From the NCBI GenBank assembly GCA_033064195.1, contig JARBJD010000502.1, positions 1 through 40,368 on the forward strand: 40,368 bases of DNA, in the 5' to 3' direction. Made by a program: the position numbers and the translations under genes. The stretch comes from Blattamonas nauphoetae (Eukaryota; Preaxostyla; Oxymonadida). The number at the start of each line of letters is the position of its first letter. Within the stretch, counting starts at the first letter, position 1. Positions 1-9,330 of the stretch are shown one piece after another. Under the pieces are notes generated by a model. The model was not told the origin of the DNA. It saw nothing but the letters and a program-made list of their open reading frames with translations, and searched no databases.

Positions 1-780
1 TCCTTGAGAATCCTTTCTTTTCTTCATTCTCTGATGTCCTTCGTTGGTACTGTATCAGATCCTGAAGATGTTCTTCAAATACATCTACATTACATTTGTG
101 ATGCTACTTTCGATTGGTTAGTTGAACACCATATTGTCTATTACTCTCTTTGAAATTATCTGCCTGGATTATCTCGACTAACGAGTTGTTCCCAATTCAT
201 TTGTCGTAGAGTCACCAGCAGCTTTCTTCATTTATTGCATAAGGTTGTTTGTGATCTTTGTGCTTGCATGTCTCCATGGCTGATGTCTCAAGCTGGTAGA
301 TCGTGATCCATTCTTGAAGTGGAGTGTGAAGCATTGATTCTCCTTCCAGATTGGCGATTAAATGCTGTATATGATGTCTGTTTTCGCTTGTCTGGTGTTG
401 GATTCGTTGCGTAGTATGTCTCTTTGACCGGTCTGCATTTGTGAACGAGGCGCTGTGGCTCCATTGACTGCAATCAAATCTTTCTCGTCTCATTATCGTA
501 GACCATCACATCTGGGATTTTTCCATGTTGTTCCATTAGAACAGTCCAATTCTGTCCAGTTCTCTTGATGTACCAAGCGCTGATGGATAACTACTGAGGG
601 CATCGTTCCATCTGGTTTGAATATCATCGTCAGCATAGATTCTTTTCATCGCTGCTTGAGTTTCTGCTGCGTATCTCATTTTGGTTTCTTCTCTCTTGTT
701 TTCTTGTTGGTTGGTTGTGCACAATCTGTGGGTATCATTGACATTTCATACAAAATAAAAAACAAAACTATATTTTAATT
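1..780 (-). other. Left-edge stretch with short unrecognised minus-strand ORFs
   Basis: This stretch holds only short minus-strand ORFs, the better one at about 536-724 (62 codons, charged N-terminal half). Neither resembles a family I know. It may be the tail of an element gene or non-coding edge DNA. The AT-rich 740-795 interval separates it from the divergently transcribed ATPase and probably holds the promoters for both sides. Confidence 0.3.
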
Positions 781-795
781 AGAGTTAAATCACAA

Positions 796-1641
796 ATGAA
801 CAAATCGAATCAATCATTAACAGCATACGTGAATGCAAAATTGAGTGAAGCTTCTAATAGGAATGTTTCTCATGAAGTGCAATCACAGATTCATCCAGAC
901 TTGAATTTCAATCGCAATAGTGTCAATGTCCTTGTTGGAAATAGAGGAAGTGGGAAAACATTTAATGCACTTCGAGAAGTTGCCAAGCTCCAGAATGTTC
1001 AAGTTAGGAATGAACTATTCCATTTGTTTGTCTTCGTCACTGATAAGAACATTGATCCAACATTCGATAAATTCAAACCAATACTGAACGTTCCTTATGT
1101 CAAAGTCAAATATGACGATGCGCTTCCATTTCTGTTGGAACTCTCCGAATCGAAAGCTGCATATGAAGAAATTATTGACAATCAATGGCAGAACAGAATC
1201 ACAGATGAATGCAGAGAGAATCTCTTTGACTCACTGTACATTGATGACTTCTCAGTGAAGAATCTCCAAACGATTATCCTTCTTGATGACTGTCGTAGAA
1301 TCCTTGGGGAACGTAGAGCATCCAAAAATAGAATGACAATGATGGACTTACTACTGGAGAATCGACAACCGAAGTTCACATTCTTTCTGACGATGCATGA
1401 GCTCTTCAGTTTGTCAGCAGACATGAAGTCAAACATTGATTCAATGTGGATCTTTGGAGGATTCAACAAAGAACGAATCAGTCGAGTCTATCCTCAGTTG
1501 AACTCACCAATTGATATTCGACATTTTTGGAATATCTATCAACGAAAACAGAAATGTGAAGCAATCATTCTTCGATACAATACTGATGGAGTAGCACTGA
1601 ATGAGATCAACAAAGAAGGGTTAAACCGGACTGTCCGTTAA
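796..1641 (+). CDS. A32-like (FtsK/HerA-type) genome-packaging ATPase
   Basis: 281 aa. It is a P-loop ATPase of the poxvirus A32 type, the class that pumps DNA into capsids in Polintons, virophages and large DNA viruses. The Walker A motif GNRGSGKT lies at residues 48-55, a hydrophobic Walker B strand ending in DD at about 160-165, and a further beta strand (FTFFLTMH) at about 194-201, in the order and spacing expected. The length is usual for the family. The ATG follows an AT-rich leader with no in-frame alternative close upstream. It is the only recognised plus-strand gene in the element and its end overlaps the convergent 119-aa gene by 21 bases. Its presence implies that the lineage once packaged, or still packages, its DNA. 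Confidence 0.85.
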   Translation: MNKSNQSLTAYVNAKLSEASNRNVSHEVQSQIHPDLNFNRNSVNVLVGNRGSGKTFNALREVAKLQNVQVRNELFHLFVFVTDKNIDPTFDKFKPILNVPYVKVKYDDALPFLLELSESKAAYEEIIDNQWQNRITDECRENLFDSLYIDDFSVKNLQTIILLDDCRRILGERRASKNRMTMMDLLLENRQPKFTFFLTMHELFSLSADMKSNIDSMWIFGGFNKERISRVYPQLNSPIDIRHFWNIYQRKQKCEAIILRYNTDGVALNEINKEGLNRTVR

Positions 1642-1980
1642 GTCTTGAATAAGGTTGTTGATGGTCTCGTCAAGACTTCGAAGCCTCATGCTGAGAGTAT
1701 CTGTCAGTGTTCGAATTGATTCTTCAATGTCTGATAATCTTTGATCAATCGATAGTGAATTAGGAGGAGTGGAAGCATCAACATATCGTTTCCTCAGTGC
1801 AATTTCACCTCTTATTTTTGTGATTCTGTATCCATCGATTTGAATCATCCTATTCAGTTTCTGTGTTGTGTACTCATTCAGTTCTTTTCTATTCTTCTCC
1901 AAGTATCTCTGAAAGTCGTGGATGTTTGTGAACTCTTTCTGCTCAGGATCAAACGGTTCTAATATTTTCAGTGATGACAT
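1621..1980 (-). CDS. Small coiled-coil protein of the Polinton-like element
   Basis: 119 aa, family not recognised. The C-terminal half (about residues 75-115) has heptad-like spacing of Leu and Ile with many charged residues and is likely a coiled coil. The middle is basic. The start lies directly after an AT-rich leader ending in TTTAAATG, like other genes of the element. The last codons overlap the end of the convergent ATPase gene. It could be a small structural or DNA-associated protein, but the sequence does not decide. It was kept as real because of the leader motif, the compact packing and the coiled-coil pattern. Confidence 0.55.
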   Translation of the reverse strand: MSSLKILEPFDPEQKEFTNIHDFQRYLEKNRKELNEYTTQKLNRMIQIDGYRITKIRGEIALRKRYVDASTPPNSLSIDQRLSDIEESIRTLTDTLSMRLRSLDETINNLIQDLTDSPV

Positions 1981-2016
1981 TTAAATGAAATAAAAATATC
2001 TGAAACATTTTTGAGA

Positions 2017-3939
2017 TTAGATTAAATTAAATTCAGCAATGAATTGTGGAGTTAAGTCGTCAATTGACTCAGCATGGAACTTGGTGTGTTGGATTGGAAC
2101 GTACACCACTTTTGACAAACATGTGAGTCCATTCAGTAGAGTAGCTACGACATTACCGTGTTTGTATTCGATGAATTTCCCCACGAATTGAAACTGTCTA
2201 CGCTTCTTCTGAAACTTGGCAACAGTCTTGTCTAAATCAAGGTGAATTAGTAGAATGTTTCCTGGCTTGTACTTCCATAGCATCTGTGTAATCTGTTGCT
2301 TTTGGATGTTCTTTAATTGTTCTTCACAACTGGAGATATACAGTGCTTCGATTTCACGATTGTTTTGTGCTTGCTGTGGAGTGAACTTATTCCAGTACGC
2401 TCGATGTGGAGACATGTTATAGTATTCCACCATCTGATTCATCAATGAATGATTTGCCATTTGTGTTGCATTGTCTTGGAATCCATCTCTGATTGTTCTT
2501 ATCACTCGATCGACAATTCTGTTGTGATTTGTAAATGGTGAGCTTGTGAAATAAGTATTGACCTTTTGCTTTCTAAAGAACGTTGTTGCTTCTCCACTGG
2601 TCCATGCTGCTTCACCATCACCTCGAATGTTGTTGACATGAACTCCACGATGATTAATCAGATCATTGATTGCAGTCTTGACTTTGCTCCATGATTTATC
2701 CAGAACAGGAATGACAACCAGGTATTTGGTGTTGATGTTAATTGCGAAGAGGTATATCTGCAACACTGTTTTCGACGTTGGTGATTGAATGAAAACGAGA
2801 TCAATTTCCCATGATCCGAACTTGGGAGAGAAGTATGGTCGATCACAATTCTGTGGAACCTTTCTATCTGAAGTCTTCTGTGGATCACCTGTAATTGCTT
2901 TCGACATGAATTGCATTTTTGATCGAAATGGATACACAATTTTCTCTGTTGTTTTAGGCATCGTTGGTGGATCAATTCTCATTCTGTCACTTCCTTTCTC
3001 TCTCTGAATTTTCCTGGGATGTGCAGCACTCCATCTATGATCATATTCCTCATACCAATCCTGAAATGATCTTCCTCCGAATGGGATTTGTTTTGCGTGA
3101 GTCAGTATGAAGTTAAGATCATCGTTCGCAATCTTTCTGTTTATCGAGGCTCGAACGAATGTGTCTCTGTTCATTTTATTTGCATCAAGAATGTGTGAGG
3201 TAATGAAGTGTTCCATTTGCTTTTGATTTTTCATTATTGAGTTCTCAGCTTTGATCTGTTCATCTTCTGAATCATTTCTCTGTTGATGATCAAACAATCC
3301 TTTCATTCGTCCCAACTTATGGAGTACTTGCTGTGTCGTCGGTTCGTAGTGTCTGATCTCTCTCACAGGGTGTTTGGACGCAGTTGTTCTGATTGACATT
3401 GGTGGATTGGGAATAATGACATCATCATCCTCCTCTTCAAATCTCCTCTCCTTCATTGGATATTCATATTCAAACCCCATTGATTTCAAGTTTCTCATCT
3501 GTCCAGGAAGAACTAGGTCTTCAGGTGATTGAATTGCTATTGGTCTTTGCACTGGAATTGGTATTGGTCTTGCCTCTGCAGGCCTTCGAATCCGTGGTGA
3601 AGAATTCACTCCCTGATTCACCTCGTGATGATAAAATTGATATGCTTCGAATGCAAGTTTAGCAGTGCTATCCCGAATACGAACTCCTAGGAAGTTGCTT
3701 ACAAATTGTTGAACTACTCTTCTTCCATCAGGTAGTGATAATTCAGGAGATAAACCTCCATTGAACCAATCCTCGAAGTATGTTTCATCATTTCCATCAA
3801 AAGGTCCATTAGAATCAGCGCCATGATAGACAGGTAAAACGTTAGTTAAAGTCCATTTCTTTTCGACTATTTCGTTTTTGGAATGCTGTGTGCACCGAAG
3901 TAACCTATTCACTAAAGTATTAATCTGTCGTGTATTCAT
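2017..3939 (-). CDS. Polinton-type integrase (rve/DDE superfamily)
   Basis: 640 aa. Retroviral-type integrase that would insert the element's linear DNA into the host chromosome. The catalytic core lies at about residues 374-520, beginning with a WEIDLVFI strand, followed by an RGDGEAAW segment and a conserved helix near residues 472-484, as in rve domains of protist Polintons. A C-terminal basic segment (about 550-620) is probably the DNA- or chromatin-binding domain. The first 350 residues are less conserved, with a Pro/Arg-rich linker at about 115-145 and an acidic run near 165-175. The ATG is preceded by an ATTTTTGTATAA leader. The polymerase gene lies 23 bp upstream on the same strand. 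Confidence 0.85.
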   Translation of the reverse strand: MNTRQINTLVNRLLRCTQHSKNEIVEKKWTLTNVLPVYHGADSNGPFDGNDETYFEDWFNGGLSPELSLPDGRRVVQQFVSNFLGVRIRDSTAKLAFEAYQFYHHEVNQGVNSSPRIRRPAEARPIPIPVQRPIAIQSPEDLVLPGQMRNLKSMGFEYEYPMKERRFEEEDDDVIIPNPPMSIRTTASKHPVREIRHYEPTTQQVLHKLGRMKGLFDHQQRNDSEDEQIKAENSIMKNQKQMEHFITSHILDANKMNRDTFVRASINRKIANDDLNFILTHAKQIPFGGRSFQDWYEEYDHRWSAAHPRKIQREKGSDRMRIDPPTMPKTTEKIVYPFRSKMQFMSKAITGDPQKTSDRKVPQNCDRPYFSPKFGSWEIDLVFIQSPTSKTVLQIYLFAININTKYLVVIPVLDKSWSKVKTAINDLINHRGVHVNNIRGDGEAAWTSGEATTFFRKQKVNTYFTSSPFTNHNRIVDRVIRTIRDGFQDNATQMANHSLMNQMVEYYNMSPHRAYWNKFTPQQAQNNREIEALYISSCEEQLKNIQKQQITQMLWKYKPGNILLIHLDLDKTVAKFQKKRRQFQFVGKFIEYKHGNVVATLLNGLTCLSKVVYVPIQHTKFHAESIDDLTPQFIAEFNLI

Positions 3940-3962
3940 TTATACAAAAATAAAGTTTGTGT

Positions 3963-6900
3963 TTATTCAATTATACAATCAGTAGCTTTCAGTCCATGAA
4001 TGAATGGAGGACACGATTCATTTTCAAGTACGATTGCTTTCAGATGGATTCCACTGAGACTGAGTTTCTGTTGTTGTATTTTCGCTATCTCAAATCCATT
4101 GGTGTCCTCTTCACTCACGACTCTTCTCGTCTGAAAGTTCAGTGTTGTAGTCACAGTTTTCTCTCCATTAAGACATTTCACATAATCGTCACTTGTGATG
4201 TTTGTTTTCTTTAGAGACACTCCTTTGATCTTACATTTCTCATCGAGAGAGTAACACTTTGGTGCAAGACAGATCATCTGTTCACCTTCCTTTTCAATTG
4301 CTAATCCCAACAACTGCTTCTCATCATCAACTCCCTTTTCAGGATTGGGGAACCATTCGTATTTGTGAGCATCATAGAATTCTTTGTCAGCAATCACGTG
4401 TTCAAATTGTTGATGAATACCAGCATTCGGATCTCCACTAATCGCCCAATAAGCAGAGTCAGTATCTCCCTCACAGAAGTGAATCTTGTTCATATCTAGA
4501 CACTTGTACATGAAATTGTAGATGAAATTCAGATACCAGAACTTCGCATTGTCGAGTGTGAATACTGCTTCTTGCAGACATGTCTTGCACGATGCTTTCT
4601 CTCTGTCTTCGATCACGATGTAGTTGTCCTCATTGATCTCTCTTGTCGCTACAAATCCTTTCATCATTTGCTTCAGGTATGTTCTCTTCTCATTGCAGAT
4701 TGTGATTGAGTTGTATTTCTCAGTGTTCATTCCATCATATCCGTAACTCCCATTCAAGTTGGTCTTACAGAACTGTTCTTTTCCTTTGTTTCCAACCTTC
4801 ATTGCTTCTATTCTGTCATTCATGAATGATGTCACAAATGGTTCAAATCCTGCATGTCTCGAGAACACCATCACACTCTTGATGTCGTCGACGATGAAGT
4901 GACAGTAGTCGATGAGGAACCACAGATAGTATGTCGAAAAGAACATATACTGATCGTGAGTGCTCAAGAGTTGAGTCAGCTTCCGTTGTTTGTCATCAGT
5001 CTTCAATCCATGTTTCTTCATCAGTGAATATGTCTTCTCTCCAATGTTTTCTTCTGTCGTATTGATAACGATGTTTCTGAAGATTGGTGGGAAATTTATG
5101 AACTCATTAATGTACTTTTCATCGATGTGTCCTTTCAGTTCTGCAACGAACAATGTCTTCTGATTTTTGTCTTCGATAATCTTACGGCATTCTTTATCTC
5201 CTGTTGCGGTGAATAAGCATCGTCCTGGCATGTACATTCTGTGATTCGTGTATGGATTGTTCTTGTTCTTGATTGATGAGAAAGCACTTGGATAGAGGGA
5301 ATTAAAGTCAACACCACAGACGTGAGTCATTTTATGTTCTGTATCAGTGGAGACAACTTTTCCATCTTCACATGTGAAGTGATTGATTGGTGTCACGTCT
5401 TTGATATTCTGTCTGTGTTGAACATTCGATAATCCACCAGTCACTGCTGCTCTCAACTTGTGATATGTTTGCTCATGTGTCAGAGTCATTGGGAGAGATT
5501 TCCAGATGCAATATTTCTTCAGTTGTATTCTCAATCGTGTGAGATGTTCATCTTTGTCTGACTTGTAGGTGTTGCAGTAATCGCAGCAGATCTTCACGTT
5601 CTCTTTAGAATGTCCTTTCGAATTGTCGATTCGATCCAACGTTGGTCGTACTGCTTGTGTGAAGTGACACTTGCAGATATAGCACACTCTCTTGCACTGT
5701 TGAACAAACCAGTCGTAATCCGCTTCAGTGACATTTTTGTCAGTACTGCGATGAGCTTTCTGGTCTTGATAGATGTACGATGCAACTTTGTACTTCCAGT
5801 ATTGCTTGGTGATTTTTATTTCTCCAGATTGATCCACTCCATTGAAATCATCATCGATTTCAAAGTCCTTGTACGCACATGCATACTTGATTGCTGAAGC
5901 GTTGGCTGACAATGAGAGATTGTGCAACATATCCACTTTGTATTGGAAGTTCAGATCAATCAGATTGTCCAGAGGTGCAATCATACATTCGACATCTCTG
6001 ATGTTGTAGAATTTCAGATATTCCCAACGGTTCTTGAATCCTTGTTTGTTCCAATCATCAAGGTACAATTTGTAATCACTGTCGGACATTTCACTGTTGT
6101 TCAGACTGGAATAGAATTCATATTTGGAGAATGGTTCTTGTTTGCTCAACACTGTGTTGTAGTCTGATGAATCAAATGACTCGTATGCAAAGAATGATTT
6201 CTGGAGTGTTGTATTTCCTCCAAAGGCTTTGACTGCATTATCCAATGTCATTGGTCCTGTGTACGACATCATGTCTATGAATCGAAGTACCTGTTGCGTC
6301 TTCTCGTGTCTAATCAATACTTGTTTGTACTTTGTTGTGGATCCAAGAAAGCTCACCACTTTCCAATCCTTGTCAACGAGATCACGGAAGATGAGATTGA
6401 TGTCAAATCTGGAACTGTTGAACCCAATCACACTGACTTCATTCTGAGAGGGTATTTCAGGATCTTCATACATGTTGTCATCTCGTACTGTCTCAGCATA
6501 TTTGAAGAGTTCTCTGATCCACTGCTTCACAAAGTCCTTTCCATCTCGAAGATCAAAGTAGATTGACTTCACTCCTGATTTTGTTTTAATCGCTGATGCA
6601 ACTGAGAGAGGTTTCAAATGTGAGATCAACTGCGTATTGTCATCAGAGAACAAGTTGTCAAGAATGAGATCTTCCATCGTTTCGAAATCGTACGTGATGT
6701 AGTACTGCGTTGGTTTGAATTCGTCTTGTCTTTTGTGTGCCATCAGACATTCATACGTTCTATTGTTGAGGATATGTGGAACATATGGTCTTGGTGTTTT
6801 GTCAAGTGAGATCTTCTTCACATGTTTTCCATCAAGTTCTTTGCACTCTCTGAGATGCTTCTCAAAATCTCTGCTGTAGTTTTTATTCTTCACTTGGAAT

Positions 6901-7496
6901 CCTCTTGATTGACAATAAGGACAGAGTTTGTATCCAGTGATTTTCTCAGGATCCACAATGAACATCACATGAACGAGAGTTGCTGTCAGTGGAATCATCA
7001 GAATGGGGAGAACTCTTGCATCATCATTTTCGTTGACATACGATTGACTGAGGAAGTAACGACCCCTTTGGGGGTTACTAGTCGAACTAGAGTTCGGGTA
7101 CTTCTTCTTGTCTTCATCGTATTCATAAATGTGAACTGTGATGTTGAACATCATCATCGCTTTCTCAATGTCACAAGCAAAATCGAATCCAGGATAATTC
7201 TGAAGATGTGGGGTCAACTGTCGAGATTGGAGATGAGTGAGATTCATCCATTGTGCGAACAATCTGTAGGCTTCACTGTTCCTCATATTGATTGATATTT
7301 TCTTACCTTGAACTTCAGGAAGTGTGAGGAATGATAGTGCTTGAAAGAAGCAGATGTTGTACTCAGAATCAATGTACCGAACATTCCTCGTTTTGATGTG
7401 TTCAGTGAGAATAGCATTAGCTTTTCCTGCGACTGGGAATCGATAGACTGCAACCAGAATGGAGTGGAATGCGATGTACATTGTCTTTGTATCCAT
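3963..7496 (-). CDS. Protein-primed family B DNA polymerase with embedded HNH-like module
   Basis: 1177 aa, the replicative polymerase of the element (DNA_pol_B_2 class). Exonuclease motifs: Exo I DFET near residue 270, Exo II NSSRFD near 360-365, Exo III YNIRD near 497-501. Polymerase motifs: A with DFNSLYPS at 730-737, B with KTNLNGSYG at 911-919, C with GDTDS at 1010-1014. All are in the normal order. Between Exo III and motif A, residues 602-645 carry a CxxC pair, a central LDRIDNSKGH and a CCxxCN pair, the signature of HNH/zinc-ribbon nucleases. The N-terminal part has a CFFQAL segment at 49-54 and a CCHC-type finger at about 192-218. It shares strand and close spacing with the integrase gene. 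Identity is secure; the role of the HNH-like module is inference. Confidence 0.93.
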   Translation of the reverse strand: MDTKTMYIAFHSILVAVYRFPVAGKANAILTEHIKTRNVRYIDSEYNICFFQALSFLTLPEVQGKKISINMRNSEAYRLFAQWMNLTHLQSRQLTPHLQNYPGFDFACDIEKAMMMFNITVHIYEYDEDKKKYPNSSSTSNPQRGRYFLSQSYVNENDDARVLPILMIPLTATLVHVMFIVDPEKITGYKLCPYCQSRGFQVKNKNYSRDFEKHLRECKELDGKHVKKISLDKTPRPYVPHILNNRTYECLMAHKRQDEFKPTQYYITYDFETMEDLILDNLFSDDNTQLISHLKPLSVASAIKTKSGVKSIYFDLRDGKDFVKQWIRELFKYAETVRDDNMYEDPEIPSQNEVSVIGFNSSRFDINLIFRDLVDKDWKVVSFLGSTTKYKQVLIRHEKTQQVLRFIDMMSYTGPMTLDNAVKAFGGNTTLQKSFFAYESFDSSDYNTVLSKQEPFSKYEFYSSLNNSEMSDSDYKLYLDDWNKQGFKNRWEYLKFYNIRDVECMIAPLDNLIDLNFQYKVDMLHNLSLSANASAIKYACAYKDFEIDDDFNGVDQSGEIKITKQYWKYKVASYIYQDQKAHRSTDKNVTEADYDWFVQQCKRVCYICKCHFTQAVRPTLDRIDNSKGHSKENVKICCDYCNTYKSDKDEHLTRLRIQLKKYCIWKSLPMTLTHEQTYHKLRAAVTGGLSNVQHRQNIKDVTPINHFTCEDGKVVSTDTEHKMTHVCGVDFNSLYPSAFSSIKNKNNPYTNHRMYMPGRCLFTATGDKECRKIIEDKNQKTLFVAELKGHIDEKYINEFINFPPIFRNIVINTTEENIGEKTYSLMKKHGLKTDDKQRKLTQLLSTHDQYMFFSTYYLWFLIDYCHFIVDDIKSVMVFSRHAGFEPFVTSFMNDRIEAMKVGNKGKEQFCKTNLNGSYGYDGMNTEKYNSITICNEKRTYLKQMMKGFVATREINEDNYIVIEDREKASCKTCLQEAVFTLDNAKFWYLNFIYNFMYKCLDMNKIHFCEGDTDSAYWAISGDPNAGIHQQFEHVIADKEFYDAHKYEWFPNPEKGVDDEKQLLGLAIEKEGEQMICLAPKCYSLDEKCKIKGVSLKKTNITSDDYVKCLNGEKTVTTTLNFQTRRVVSEEDTNGFEIAKIQQQKLSLSGIHLKAIVLENESCPPFIHGLKATDCIIE
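7055..7090. other. Two adjacent short hairpins inside the polymerase gene
   Basis: Two small inverted repeats sit side by side in the N-terminal coding part: agtaac...gttact enclosing cccc/gggg (7055-7079) and ctagt/actag (7078-7090). They encode a Ser/Asn/Arg-rich stretch. They could be a small insertion footprint or chance. Confidence 0.3.
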
Positions 7497-8324
7497 CAGT
7501 GTTCTCTTTTGTGATCAGGGATTGAAAAAACCAAATTGGCCCCATTTTCAATTTGTTTTTCAATTTGGTCTCGATTTGTCAATTTGTCAGTTGTGCACAA
7601 ACTCATTCTTGTTCATTCAAAACACTTAAATCGTTGACGGAAGGCTTTTTCATTGAAAAAGAGTCAATCAGAACATCATCATGTTGTCAAGTGAAAATTG
7701 GAGTTTTGGTGATATGGGTCTGATCATATCAATATCTTTCTTCCTATCCATTCACCATTCCTCCCAATAGTACACTTTCATCAATGGTATGTCTCTATCA
7801 ACATTTCGATTCAATTTTTCCTCAATATTCCTTTAAGACTGTCCAATGCAGTTGGCCATCCAATTCTCCATCTCCCAGCACTCCGCTCTTATCATCGCTC
7901 TCATTGGTTCGAACACCCGAAACTGTTGGACAATATAGGTTGTTTAGTGTTTCATCTCCGAACATATTCGCGACACCTGCCGATGCAGTTACAGTCACGA
8001 ACTTGCTGCTCGACGATGGATTCTGCATTGTCAGCTGAAGTGAACTGGCTCATCCAGATCTTAGTTTCGTACAAAATCATTCTTCTCTGTCAAGATCACT
8101 GTTGCTTTGGAAAGGGTTCAAAAAACAACATCAATTGTCAAGATTGGCTAGAGAACTGAGTACCGTCCATTCAACGAGCTATCTCACCGTTGTCTACTTT
8201 AATGTACCAGATGATGATGTTTTCAGTCATCTATCCTTCCTCTATCTTTATTAAGCTTACATTTTGATGTTTGTTTTTCTTGTGATTATTTCAACACACG
8301 TATCTCTTGAAATTGTTATCTTGT
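7497..8324. other. Gap between polymerase and 320-aa gene, mostly unassigned
   Basis: The first ~110 bases are AT-rich with several repeats of caatttg and probably hold the polymerase promoter. A 68-codon minus-strand ORF at 7822-8028 has a plausible Thr/Val/Gly-rich composition but no family I recognise. Nothing else is supported. Confidence 0.35.
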
Positions 8325-9287
8325 TTAAAAACAGCTTCTAAACAACTCAAGAATGACAGAATGTTGAATAGAACATGATGAAATAGATGAGATGTACGAT
8401 TTGAATTTTTGGATCCCTGCTTGTGATTCTTTGATCAGATTGATCGCATATTTTGAATACTCACTGATGTCTCCAGCACTTCTTATCACTGTCGGAAAAC
8501 TCTTTGATGTGTTCTCCAGTTCTGGTCTGAAGTCTTTGTATGTTGTCTCATCTTTGTCTTTTCTCTCGATGATCTTTCCAAAGTCAATACTAATCTTGAA
8601 TGGATGATCTTTCTCTTTGTCGAACACTGCTTCAATGAAGGTTGTGATTTCTTCAACGTTCTTCAAGTGATTGTGGAAGTACAACTGGTATGGTTTTCCA
8701 TTATCCTCAACCTTCTCGACCTCATTCTTTTTGAACTTCCTTCGTGCATCCATGAGACAAGAATTGAATGCTGCTTTGTCTCGTGGTTCAGCTAGTAATA
8801 TGCATTCTTCAAATCCCTCAAATGTCTGCACTTCTCTCTTTTCCATTTGTTCGTTTTTCTTCTGAATGATTAACAGATTCTTCATCCAATGATCCATCAG
8901 CTTCTCTTCAATTGATTTCAGTTTCCACGTCATTTTGAACACTTGCTTTTTCAGTTCATCTTTGTTCACTCTTGGATTTTCTTTCATGATTTGCATTCTT
9001 GCTTTGCTGTCTTCTTCATTCATCATTACATTGTTATTGTGCTCTTCCAGTTTGTGAATAAAATCATCAATCTGATAGTTGGTAATATTCCTTATCTCTC
9101 CTTCAAAATGGAGATCTGGATTCTTGAGCATTGACAGGAGATATGCACGATGATGTTGGTAGTTTCTAATGTTTGGATTATATGTTCGATCATAGCCATG
9201 TTCATCCTTGAATTCAAAGGTGGTGTTTGGAAATAGTGTTCTAATTTTCGTGATGCTGTCTGTGACAAATTTCAGTGTCGCCGCCAT
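8325..9287 (-). CDS. Element protein of unknown function, 320 aa
   Basis: 320 aa, family not recognised. The protein is charged and largely helical in character, with Lys/Glu-rich stretches at about residues 95-150 that may form a coiled coil, and no membrane segment or obvious metal site. The start is well supported: the ATG follows TTTTTTAATTTGTAGTAA, nearly identical to the leader of the next gene upstream on the same strand. It lies 43 bp from that gene. Candidate roles are a structural or scaffold protein or a replication accessory factor, but nothing in the sequence chooses between them. Confidence 0.7.
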   Translation of the reverse strand: MAATLKFVTDSITKIRTLFPNTTFEFKDEHGYDRTYNPNIRNYQHHRAYLLSMLKNPDLHFEGEIRNITNYQIDDFIHKLEEHNNNVMMNEEDSKARMQIMKENPRVNKDELKKQVFKMTWKLKSIEEKLMDHWMKNLLIIQKKNEQMEKREVQTFEGFEECILLAEPRDKAAFNSCLMDARRKFKKNEVEKVEDNGKPYQLYFHNHLKNVEEITTFIEAVFDKEKDHPFKISIDFGKIIERKDKDETTYKDFRPELENTSKSFPTVIRSAGDISEYSKYAINLIKESQAGIQKFKSYISSISSCSIQHSVILELFRSCF

Positions 9288-9306
9288 TTACTACAAATTA
9301 AAAAAT
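9288..9306 (-). promoter_or_regulatory. AT-rich start-proximal motif, 320-aa gene
   Basis: TTTTTTAATTTGTAGTAA abuts the ATG. It matches the motif at the 129-aa gene apart from one base. It is probably an initiator-type promoter with a very short leader, by analogy with initiators near start codons in metamonad protists and with poxvirus late promoters ending in TAAATG. Confidence 0.5.
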
Positions 9307-9330
9307 CCGAAAATAAAAAAAGTTGAGCGT

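Noticed and set aside
212-493. 93-codon minus-strand ORF near the left edge as a distinct gene
   Set aside because: Composition and context are uncertain, with no leader motif or family match; it is covered by the left-edge entry.
7784-8038. 84-codon plus-strand ORF in the gap after the polymerase gene
   Set aside because: It overlaps a more plausible minus-strand ORF and has Ser/Pro-rich composition without any motif.
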